Below are positions 1 through 5,881 of a stretch of 8,037 bases of DNA, piece after piece. Each line of letters opens with the position of its first letter. Position 1 is the stretch's first letter. Under the pieces are notes generated by a model, which saw only the letters and a program-made list of their open reading frames with translations, had not been told where the DNA came from and did no database searches. The DNA comes from an uncultured Ruminococcus sp. (GTDB taxonomy: Bacteria > Bacillota > Clostridia > Oscillospirales > Acutalibacteraceae), in the NCBI GenBank assembly GCA_902772795.1, contig CACYBZ010000101.1:1-8037 (forward strand), read 5' to 3'. Made by a program: the position numbers and the translations under genes.

Positions 1-6
1 GTTTAC

Positions 7-1248
7 TTAACCGAGAACGCTGAGCAGAACACCTGCGGCAACCGCACTGCCAATGACACCTGCCACATTAGGCCCCATAGCGTGCATAAGTAAGAAGTTT
101 GTGGGATTTTCTGCCTGTCCTACTTTCTGAGCTACACGGGCTGCCATAGGTACTGCCGAAACACCTGCACTACCGATAAGCGGATTGACTTTACCGCCTG
201 TTGCCCAGCACATGATTTTGCCGAACAGTACGCCTGACATTGTACCCATACAGAAAGCAAAAAGTCCAAGACCGATAATTTTGAGGGTATTCAGTTGCAG
301 GAACACTGTACCGACAGCTGTAGCACCGACAGTAGTTCCCAGGAATATTGTAACAATATTCATCAGTTCATTCTGTGCTGTTTTGAACAGTCTGTCAACC
401 ACACCGCTTTCTCTGAACAGATTACCCAGCATAAGCATACCTACCAGAGATGTCGCATCGGGAAGGAAAATAGCAACAACGATAACAACCAGTATAGGAA
501 AAATAATTTTTTCCAGTTTGGAAACTTCTCTCAGCTGAACCATGACAATAGCTCTTTCTTTTTTGGTGGTGAGAGCTTTCATAATGGGAGGCTGAATAAT
601 CGGAACAAGTGCCATATAAGAATAAGCGGCAACGGCAATAGGGCCTAAAAGTTCGGGAGCAAGTTTTGAAGTAACGAAAATAGCGGTAGGACCATCTGCA
701 CCGCCGATGATGCCGATAGCACCCGCCTGCTTTGCCGAAAATCCAAGGAAAATCGCACCGATGAATGTAATAAAAATACCTACCTGTGCAGCAGCACCCA
801 GAATAAAACTTTTCGGGTTGGCAATCAGCGGGCCGAAGTCTGTCATTGCTCCGACACCAAGGAAAATCAGCGGAGGATAAATTCCCAGTTTGACACCCTG
901 ATATAAATAGTACAGTAATCCGCCTGTTGTGGGAACATTGTAATATGATACACCGTTCAGTACCGTAACAGCGTAATTGCCTGCCTGATTGTTATGTGCA
1001 GCCATATAATCTGATACAGCAACAAGGTCGGTTGTCGGCGGAGCCATAATATTGGGGTAAAGGTTGACCAGTAACATACCAAAGGCAATAGGTAATAAAA
1101 GCATGGGTTCATACTGTTTCCTGATAGCGAGATACAGCAATAAAATTGATACCAGAATCATGACATAGTTCTGCCATGCCAGATAACACAGTCCTGAATT
1201 CTGATAAAGACCCAGTAACGACTCTAAAAATCCGTTTAAAATTTCCAT
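7..1248 (-). CDS. oadB: Na+-translocating decarboxylase beta subunit (OadB/GcdB/MmdB family)
   Basis: This is a complete 413-residue polytopic membrane protein. In this family the beta subunit decarboxylates carboxybiotin and couples that to Na+ export, so the complex turns decarboxylation of oxaloacetate, methylmalonyl-CoA or glutaconyl-CoA into a sodium gradient. Family marks are GGADGPT (residues 182-188), [18 protein letters not shown] (355-372) and [10 protein letters not shown] (391-400). Residues recalled as functionally important in Klebsiella OadB (D203, Y229, N373, G377, S382, R389) fall, with a constant offset of 18, on D185, Y211, N355, G359, S364 and R371, so the ion path looks intact. 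Residues 66-108 form a hydrophilic stretch between early membrane segments. The start is supported by AAAGGAA 8 bases upstream of ATG. The gene lies 30 bases downstream of oadG and is probably co-transcribed with it. The substrate cannot be told without the carboxyltransferase subunit, which is not in the window. The stop codon is 6 bases from the window edge. Confidence 0.95.
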   Translation of the reverse strand: MEILNGFLESLLGLYQNSGLCYLAWQNYVMILVSILLLYLAIRKQYEPMLLLPIAFGMLLVNLYPNIMAPPTTDLVAVSDYMAAHNNQAGNYAVTVLNGVSYYNVPTTGGLLYYLYQGVKLGIYPPLIFLGVGAMTDFGPLIANPKSFILGAAAQVGIFITFIGAIFLGFSAKQAGAIGIIGGADGPTAIFVTSKLAPELLGPIAVAAYSYMALVPIIQPPIMKALTTKKERAIVMVQLREVSKLEKIIFPILVVIVVAIFLPDATSLVGMLMLGNLFRESGVVDRLFKTAQNELMNIVTIFLGTTVGATAVGTVFLQLNTLKIIGLGLFAFCMGTMSGVLFGKIMCWATGGKVNPLIGSAGVSAVPMAARVAQKVGQAENPTNFLLMHAMGPNVAGVIGSAVAAGVLLSVLG

Positions 1249-1278
1249 TCAACACATTCCTTTCCTAAATAATTGCGT

Positions 1279-1668
1279 TTAAAACGGTCGTGTATTTTCC
1301 ATAATACCGGCCGTTCCCCATGCGGAACGTGATTGCGGAACTTTTTTGACAGATTTGATTTTTACCTTTTTTTCTCCGTACATCATGTAGACGGCAGAGG
1401 TAATTACGGCAATAATCTCATCATTGAGTCCGTTTTCATCAAGAACTTCACTGTCATTTGTGGTCGGAACATTTGCGGGAATTACTTCCGTTTTGGGTGT
1501 TTCAACGTTCACAACGGTTTTCTTTTCTGCCTTGCTGTTCAAAGCTGAGGAAACAATCTTACCGTACAGACTGATAAGCAGAATCAGCAGTAACAATACC
1601 GCAAATACAACCACAAATCCTGTAATCAGAATGGTGAGTGATGTGGTAACTTTGTCTTCAATGGGCAT
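1279..1668 (-). CDS. oadG: Small membrane anchor subunit of Na+-pumping decarboxylase (OadG/MmdD-like)
   Basis: This 129-residue protein has one N-terminal membrane helix (about residues 11-35, ending ISLYGKI), a Lys/Thr/Pro-rich hydrophilic linker (40-80), and a conserved C-terminal part with DEIIAVITSAVYMMYG (83-98) and SAWGTAGIMENTRPF (115-129). That layout is typical of the gamma/delta subunit that holds the decarboxylase complex together at the membrane. The reading frame is open up to an ATG at 1716, but I prefer the ATG at 1668: an extended Shine-Dalgarno, AAGGAGATGA, sits at 1677-1686 with 8 bases to this ATG, and the ATG at 1680 lies inside that site. The shorter start also removes a 16-residue extension that precedes the family pattern. 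Its position directly upstream of oadB and behind a strong promoter supports the assignment. The C-terminal motif makes a random small membrane protein unlikely. Whether it belongs to an oxaloacetate, methylmalonyl-CoA or glutaconyl-CoA enzyme is not visible. Confidence 0.85.
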   Translation of the reverse strand: MPIEDKVTTSLTILITGFVVVFAVLLLLILLISLYGKIVSSALNSKAEKKTVVNVETPKTEVIPANVPTTNDSEVLDENGLNDEIIAVITSAVYMMYGEKKVKIKSVKKVPQSRSAWGTAGIMENTRPF

Positions 1669-1676
1669 AAAAGCTG

Positions 1677-1686
1677 TCATCTCCTT
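1677..1686 (-). promoter_or_regulatory. Ribosome binding site of oadG (decides the start)
   Basis: On the minus strand the sequence reads AAGGAGATGA, a near-complete match to the anti-16S core AAGGAGGTGA, followed by 8 bases and the ATG at 1668. It overlaps an in-frame ATG at 1680 and lies downstream of the ATG at 1716, so it argues against both earlier starts. Confidence 0.75.
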
Positions 1687-1748
1687 TTTCAATAATAGTC
1701 CGAAATAAAACAACATGATACAACTGTTATTTTATAACTCTGTTTCCT

Positions 1749-1777
1749 ATTATAACCTACCGCAAATTTATTTTCAA
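1749..1777 (-). promoter_or_regulatory. Sigma-A type promoter for oadG-oadB
   Basis: On the minus strand TTGAAA (1777 to 1772) and a perfect TATAAT (1754 to 1749) are separated by exactly 17 bases. Transcription would start near 1742, leaving a leader of about 70 bases before the oadG start at 1668. The region upstream of the -35 box is A/T-rich, as expected for a strong promoter. No obvious operator or riboswitch fold was seen in the short leader. Confidence 0.8.
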
Positions 1778-1815
1778 TAATTATTCATAAAATAATCTGT
1801 TTTTCCGTTCACTTC

Positions 1816-1845
1816 TTACCGAAGATGACGTTATATTTTCGGTAA
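1816..1845 (-). other. Inverted repeat just after the glycosyltransferase stop; weak terminator candidate
   Basis: A perfect 8-base inverted repeat (TTACCGAA at 1816-1823, TTCGGTAA at 1838-1845) with a 14-base loop begins 3 bases past the glycosyltransferase stop codon in the direction of transcription. The stem has only three G:C pairs and no T-run follows on either strand, so it does not qualify as a standard intrinsic terminator. It may instead be a 3'-end stabilising hairpin or a weak stop that limits read-through into oadG. The fold is visible in the sequence; the role is inferred. Confidence 0.35.
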
Positions 1846-1848
1846 ATG

Positions 1849-2934
1849 TCAGGTCTTGTAACGGGAGTGCAGAAGTTTCTGATACAAAATATGCAGCTTT
1901 GTCTTGAAACTGACATTCTTTTTTTGCTCCTGACAGAACGCATAATATTCTTCGGCAGTGCAGTCACTGATAAGAAAATCCAGTTCTTCCCAATGTTTTT
2001 CTTTGGGCATATGCTGAAAATATTGTATGGCGGTTTTCACCATATCAAAATCATGATACGTCCTGATTTTTTCGAGTGTTTTCTGTTTGTCAGCACCGTT
2101 GGCAATATCGGTACAGATTATCGCTTTAAGATAGTAAATGGTATCCAGATGGATTTTATACATGACTTCGTCACCAAGCTGATATTTTTCCGTGTAGTGA
2201 ATTGCCAGCATACGGGTAAAATTGTTTTCGACAAAAAGACTTTCTGCACTTCCGCTTAATGAGGAACGTCCTATTTCGGAATTCCATACATAGTATGCGT
2301 CATCAAAAAAAGATATTTGTCTGAAATCGGGGTGGGTAAGGGCAAGCATATTCAGATACTGGTCTTCAGCGATGTATAATGTACGGTTCATATCCTGCAC
2401 AACGGCTTTGAGAAAATCCGCTTTGTATATCTTATTCCAGACGTTGGTGGAAATTGCTGTGGTAAAACAGAAGAACAGTCCTTTCATTTCTTCTTTGACG
2501 GCAATATCCGCACTCACTACACGATGAGGACTTTCGGCATACATTTTCTTTTTTCTGCCAAGTCCTTTGGTGATGTAAAAGCCGAACTGACAGATTTCCG
2601 AATTGTCTGTCTGAATGGCATGACACATTTTTTCGATACTGTATTTGTCAATATAGCTGTCGTCCTGGTCGGAAAAGGTGATGTAATCTCCGCCGGAGGA
2701 AAGAATACCTTTTTTTCTTGCGTAGGTTGTACCTTTGTCGAAACTTTGCAGAACTTTTACCCGTTCATCGTTTCGGGCAATCTGCTGACAGATGTCAAGT
2801 GAATTATCGGAAGAAAAATTTTCTACCAGAACAACTTCAATATTCTGATAGGACTGCATTAAAATAGCGTTGACTGTTTTTCTGAGTTTATCTGCTCCGT
2901 TATGAACGGGAATAACAACTGAAACTTTTTTCAT
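1849..2934 (-). CDS. Family 2 glycosyltransferase (GT-A fold)
   Basis: This 361-residue protein probably transfers a sugar from a nucleotide-sugar donor to a surface glycan. The N-terminal GT-A domain opens with VSVVIPVHNG (4-13), carries ENFSSDNSLDIC (38-49), and has the metal/nucleotide-binding cluster SDQDDSYID (88-96, DxD at 89-91). Further on, WNKIYKADFL (166-175) and AEDQYLNML (189-197) match the acceptor-side region of EpsJ-like enzymes, where an ED pair supplies the likely catalytic base. Residues 230-361 are helical-looking with no clear domain. No membrane helix is apparent, so the enzyme is likely cytoplasmic or peripheral. The frame stays open upstream to an ATG at 3081, but I choose the ATG at 2934: the fold begins immediately there, the extra 49 residues are unlike any GT2 start, and a strong promoter (2970-2998) lies within that extension. 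The Shine-Dalgarno is weak (AGGT, about 10 bases upstream). No other glycan genes are nearby, so donor and acceptor are unknown. Confidence 0.88.
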   Translation of the reverse strand: MKKVSVVIPVHNGADKLRKTVNAILMQSYQNIEVVLVENFSSDNSLDICQQIARNDERVKVLQSFDKGTTYARKKGILSSGGDYITFSDQDDSYIDKYSIEKMCHAIQTDNSEICQFGFYITKGLGRKKKMYAESPHRVVSADIAVKEEMKGLFFCFTTAISTNVWNKIYKADFLKAVVQDMNRTLYIAEDQYLNMLALTHPDFRQISFFDDAYYVWNSEIGRSSLSGSAESLFVENNFTRMLAIHYTEKYQLGDEVMYKIHLDTIYYLKAIICTDIANGADKQKTLEKIRTYHDFDMVKTAIQYFQHMPKEKHWEELDFLISDCTAEEYYAFCQEQKKNVSFKTKLHILYQKLLHSRYKT

Positions 2935-2969
2935 AGGTGATATACCTGCTTTTCTGAGGAATTGTCCAC

Positions 2970-2998
2970 AGTATAACATTTTGAAGCAGGAATTGCAA
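2970..2998 (-). promoter_or_regulatory. Promoter of the glycosyltransferase gene
   Basis: On the minus strand TTGCAA (2998 to 2993), a 17-base spacer and TATACT (2975 to 2970) form a good sigma-A promoter, with an extended -10 TG immediately upstream (TGTTATACT). The predicted transcript start is near 2963, giving a leader of about 28 bases to the ATG at 2934. It is good evidence that translation does not begin at the upstream in-frame ATG at 3081. Confidence 0.75.
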
Positions 2999-3114
2999 CT
3001 GTCCGAAAGCAGATTGAATGACAGAAAAAAGACTTTTTCAAAAAGATTTCCTGTTGCAGATTTGTAGGAAAAAGGTATCATTTCTGCGTAAAAAATTAAA
3101 TTTTTGTTAAGGTC

Positions 3115-3143
3115 TTTTCTCTGCCGTCATCGTATGTTATAAT
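3115..3143 (+). promoter_or_regulatory. Extended -10 promoter for yfmF-yfmH(-lgt-folD)
   Basis: A perfect extended -10 element TGTTATAAT lies at 3135-3143. The matching -35 position (3115-3120, TTTTCT at 17-base spacing) is weak, matching consensus at three of six bases, which is acceptable for an extended -10 promoter. Transcription would start near 3150, leaving a leader of about 55 bases. It is the only convincing promoter seen for the four plus-strand genes. Confidence 0.65.
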
Positions 3144-3146
3144 TGA

Positions 3147-3156
3147 ATGTGCACAT
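3147..3156. promoter_or_regulatory. 10-base perfect palindrome at the predicted yfmF transcription start
   Basis: ATGTGCACAT is perfectly self-complementary and covers the expected +1 of the yfmF promoter. AATT lies on both sides (3141-3144 and 3157-3160) at unequal distance, so the wider symmetry is imperfect. A repressor site is possible from the position, but no regulator family can be named and chance is not excluded. Confidence 0.25.
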
Positions 3157-3205
3157 AATTATATATGGACGGTTGTGTAATTTTACGAGGAAAGGTTAAG
3201 TATTT

Positions 3206-4492
3206 ATGAATGGTATTACAAGAAAACCTGTTGCCACAGGTGTTTATTTTAACAGTATAGAAGAAACCGGATTTAAAAGCGTCAAGATATCCGTTACGAT
3301 GATAGTTCCTCTGGAAAAAGAAACGGCAGCGGCATATTCACTGTTGCCGTTGGTGCTGACATACAGTTGTGCAAAGTATCCTGATACGACAACGCTTAAC
3401 AGGGCTTTGAGCAACCTTTACGGAGCAGGAATCGGCGGATACTGTCGTAAAATGGGCGAATCGCTTGCCCTGACGATAACGATATCAGGCATTGACGACA
3501 GATACACTATGGACAACGAAAAGATTTCCCCTGAACTTGTCAGAATGTTGTGTGAAGTGATTTTCAATCCGAAACGGGAAAACGGTGTTTTCTGTCAGAA
3601 AGACTTCGACCAGTGCAAAAGACAGCTTCTGGAATCCATTGACGGAGAATTCAATGATAAACGTGGTTATGCCATTTCACAGATGATAGGCGAAATGTGT
3701 CAGGACGAAAAATTCGGTATCAGACGGTACGGAAGCAGGGAAGATGTGGAAAGACTCACTGTTCAGGATTTATATGACGCATGGAAAAATATTCTGGTCT
3801 GTTCGAGAGTAGAAGTCATGATGATAGGCAACAGTGAAACAACGCTTGCCGAGAATATTATCAAAGAACAGTTTTCGGCATATGAACGCAGAGTTCCCGA
3901 AATCAGCACCGAACTGAAATCGGCTGTTTCGCAGGTAAAAACCAGATATGAAAATTCCGATATTGCTCAGGCAAAACTGGTTATGGGTTTCCGCACCAAT
4001 ACAGCACAGCCTTTTGATAACACGCTTGCGATGTCACTGACGGTAGCTATTCTTGGTGGTACGCCTAGTTCAAAATTTTTCCTGAATATCCGTGAAAAGC
4101 TCAGTCTTTGCTATTACTGTGCTTCCCGTTATGACAAACTCAAGGGAATTGTCATTGTTGACAGCGGTGTCGAAAAAGAAAATATTGAAAGAACTGTCAA
4201 GGAAATCAATCATCAGCTTGACGAAATGAAACAGGGAAATATCACGGATTTTGAAATCAGTTCGGCGAAACTTGCCATTATCAATGGCTACAAGAGTATA
4301 CAGGACAGTGTTTCCGGAATGGAATCCTGGTATATCGGACAGATGTTAGACAAAAAAATTCTTACCGTTGACGAGTGTGTTGACATTCTTAACAATGTTG
4401 ACAAAGAAACGATTGTAAGACTTGCAAATACCATAAAACTTGATACAATATATCTGTTACAGCCTGACAAGGACACAAAGGAGGAAGAATGA
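3206..4492 (+). CDS. yfmF: M16 family peptidase-like protein without zinc motif (YfmF type)
   Basis: This 428-residue protein of the M16B class (two similar alpha/beta domains, about 1-220 and 225-428) is the non-catalytic partner of a heterodimer. The place where active members carry HxxEH (about residues 45-60, SLLPLVLTYSCAKYPDTTT) has no His or Glu pair. The C-terminal domain keeps the R/Y substrate-binding motif REKLSLCY (R296, Y303), as in regulatory subunits such as those of mitochondrial processing peptidase. No signal peptide is visible, so it is cytoplasmic. The Bacillus homologues are ymfF/ymfH; database naming links this family to 5-aminopentanol modification of elongation factor P, but the biochemical role is not settled and the reductase gene ymfI is not seen here. 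The start has AAAGG 10 bases upstream and follows the promoter directly. The stop overlaps the next start by 4 bases, which suggests coupled translation and equal subunit amounts. Confidence 0.85.
   Translation: MNGITRKPVATGVYFNSIEETGFKSVKISVTMIVPLEKETAAAYSLLPLVLTYSCAKYPDTTTLNRALSNLYGAGIGGYCRKMGESLALTITISGIDDRYTMDNEKISPELVRMLCEVIFNPKRENGVFCQKDFDQCKRQLLESIDGEFNDKRGYAISQMIGEMCQDEKFGIRRYGSREDVERLTVQDLYDAWKNILVCSRVEVMMIGNSETTLAENIIKEQFSAYERRVPEISTELKSAVSQVKTRYENSDIAQAKLVMGFRTNTAQPFDNTLAMSLTVAILGGTPSSKFFLNIREKLSLCYYCASRYDKLKGIVIVDSGVEKENIERTVKEINHQLDEMKQGNITDFEISSAKLAIINGYKSIQDSVSGMESWYIGQMLDKKILTVDECVDILNNVDKETIVRLANTIKLDTIYLLQPDKDTKEEE
4477..4484 (+). promoter_or_regulatory. Ribosome binding site of yfmH inside the yfmF 3' end
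   Basis: AAAGGAGG ends 4 bases before the ATG at 4489 and 7 bases before a second in-frame ATG at 4492. The better spacing favours the second ATG, which would shorten the protein by a single Met. Being embedded in the last codons of yfmF, it fits translational coupling. Confidence 0.7.
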
Positions 4493-5778
4493 TGGACAGG
4501 GAAACCGTTACGCAGGAAATTATCGGACATATCATAGGTGACAAATACTATAAAATCAACCATAAAAGCGGTCTGACAATATATGTCTATCCAAAGACAG
4601 GTTTCAAATCCACTTATGCGTTGTTCGGAGCAAAATACGGGTCTGTCAATACGACTTTCAAGAATGAACGTGGTGAGGAAATTACCGTTCCTGACGGTAT
4701 CGCCCACTATCTGGAACACAAACTCTTTGAAAGTGAAGACGGTGACGCATTCGCCAAATATGCCAGAACAGGAGCATCTGCCAATGCGTACACTTCTTTT
4801 GACAAGACGTGCTATTTGTTTTCCTGTGCGGACAATTTTGAAGAGTCATTAAAAATTCTGCTGGAATTTGTGCAGAATCCCTATTTCACCGAAGAAACCG
4901 TACAGAAAGAACAAGGCATTATCGGACAGGAAATCAGAATGTACGATGATGACCCGAACTGGCGTGTCATGTTCAATTTGCTGGGAGCAATGTATCACAA
5001 TCACCCCGTAAAGATTGATATTGCGGGAACAGTGGAAAGTATCGCTGAAATCACACCGCAGAAACTCTATGACTGTTATTATGGGTTTTACAATCTTCAT
5101 AATATGGCACTGACGGTTGTGGGCGGAAAAGCACAGCCTGATACAATTATTGCTATGGCGGACAAATATCTGAAAGATGCTCCTCTGAAAACAATGACAA
5201 GTACTTTTCCAGATGAACCTGCTACAGTTGTTACAGACTATGTAGAACAGAAATTCCCTGTTACAGTTCCGCTTTTCCACTTAGGTTTCAAGGAAAATGT
5301 CCGAAAAGAACGTCTGACCAATAAAGAAATGGCAGAAAGTGAGATTCTGCTTTCTGCGATTGCTTCAGGGTCGTCAACGCTTTATAAGACACTCGAAGAA
5401 CAGGAACTCATCAACAATACCTTTGAATATGAACATTTTGAAGGCCCTTGTTACAGCAGTGTCTTTTTCGGCGGAGAGTCCAGAAATCCGAAAAAGGTGG
5501 CGGAGATTATCCGCAATTATATTGACAACCTCCGTATAACAGGAATTTCCGAAGAAGATTTTGCTATCGCCAAAAGAGCAGTATACGGAGCGGATATTTT
5601 CGCTTTCAACCGTAATGAAAGTATAGCCGGTATTCTTATGGAATGTGAATTTTCTGGCAGAGGCTTGTTTGATTATCTGGAATGTGTCAAAAAAGCAACA
5701 CTGGACGATGTCAACCAAAGACTGCGTACACAGTTGGACAGTCGTTATTCATCATTGTCTGTCATATTGCCGTTATAA
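4489..5778 (+). CDS. yfmH: M16 family zinc metallopeptidase (YfmH type, catalytic partner)
   Basis: This 429-residue M16B protein carries the inverted zinc motif HYLEH (residues 73-77: ligands H73 and H77, general base E76). The third ligand is most likely E148 in EQGIIGQEIRMYDD, with the accompanying conserved glutamate at E141, the usual 7-residue spacing. The conserved NAYTSFDKTCYLFS block (99-112) lines the active-site cleft. The C-terminal domain lacks the R/Y substrate motif: the equivalent stretch reads YKTLEEQELINNTFEYE (299-315). It therefore complements YfmF, which has R/Y but no zinc site, and the two probably form a cytoplasmic heterodimeric peptidase. No signal peptide or membrane helix is evident. 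The start could be 4489 or 4492 (tandem ATG), with 4492 better spaced from AAAGGAGG. The partner order yfmF-yfmH matches that of Bacillus ymfF-ymfH. The substrate is unknown; a link to elongation factor P modification comes from family naming only. Confidence 0.9.
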   Translation: MMDRETVTQEIIGHIIGDKYYKINHKSGLTIYVYPKTGFKSTYALFGAKYGSVNTTFKNERGEEITVPDGIAHYLEHKLFESEDGDAFAKYARTGASANAYTSFDKTCYLFSCADNFEESLKILLEFVQNPYFTEETVQKEQGIIGQEIRMYDDDPNWRVMFNLLGAMYHNHPVKIDIAGTVESIAEITPQKLYDCYYGFYNLHNMALTVVGGKAQPDTIIAMADKYLKDAPLKTMTSTFPDEPATVVTDYVEQKFPVTVPLFHLGFKENVRKERLTNKEMAESEILLSAIASGSSTLYKTLEEQELINNTFEYEHFEGPCYSSVFFGGESRNPKKVAEIIRNYIDNLRITGISEEDFAIAKRAVYGADIFAFNRNESIAGILMECEFSGRGLFDYLECVKKATLDDVNQRLRTQLDSRYSSLSVILPL

Positions 5779-5831
5779 ACGTTTCCGAAACCACAGTAAA
5801 GTGTTTTTCAGGAAATATTTCAGAAAGGTTA

Positions 5832-5856
5832 CAGGGGGAAAAGGGCAATTTCCCTG
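5832..5856 (+). other. Hairpin in the yfmH-lgt gap
   Basis: In the 103-base gap, GGGAAA (5836-5841) pairs with TTTCCC (5849-5854) around a 7-base loop, and outer bases CA (5832-5833) and TG (5855-5856) can add two pairs across a two-G bulge. No T-run follows, so it is not a standard terminator. It lies 12 bases upstream of the lgt Shine-Dalgarno and could be an mRNA processing or stability element. The role is inference. Confidence 0.3.
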
Positions 5857-5881
5857 ACAAAGTGAGAGAGGAGAAATTTTT

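Larger units (their letters stand above)
2935..3205. other. Divergent intergenic region between the glycosyltransferase and the yfmF unit
   Basis: This 271-base stretch holds two back-to-back promoters: one leftward (2970-2998) and one rightward (about 3115-3143). Between them, 3000-3114 is A/T-rich and includes a short perfect inverted repeat CTTTTT-C-AAAAAG (3033-3045) and an A/T palindrome near 3090-3105, possibly an UP-like element for the rightward promoter. I see no RNA gene, riboswitch or small coding region with a Shine-Dalgarno. Confidence 0.6.

Noticed and set aside
1669..1716. Longer oadG start at 1716 or 1680
   Set aside because: The strong Shine-Dalgarno at 1677-1686 lies downstream of the first and overlaps the second, and is correctly spaced only for 1668.
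1846..2259. 137-codon open frame on the plus strand opposite the glycosyltransferase
   Set aside because: It is antisense to a well-supported gene, has a Phe/Ile-rich composition of no known family, and no Shine-Dalgarno was evident.
3033..3045. CTTTTT-C-AAAAAG inverted repeat as a terminator or operator
   Set aside because: The loop is a single base, too tight for an RNA hairpin at full pairing, and the A/T-only character makes chance occurrence likely in this region.
2935..3081. N-terminal extension of the glycosyltransferase to an ATG at 3081
   Set aside because: The extra 49 residues precede the universal GT2 start, lack family character, and contain the gene's own promoter at 2970-2998.
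4849..5280. 143-codon minus-strand open frame opposite yfmH
   Set aside because: It is His/Cys/Ile-rich, a typical shadow composition, and lies fully within a gene with an intact catalytic motif.
5781..5791. GTTTC-C-GAAAC inverted repeat just after yfmH as a terminator
   Set aside because: The five-base arms with a one-base centre are too short, and no T-run follows directly.
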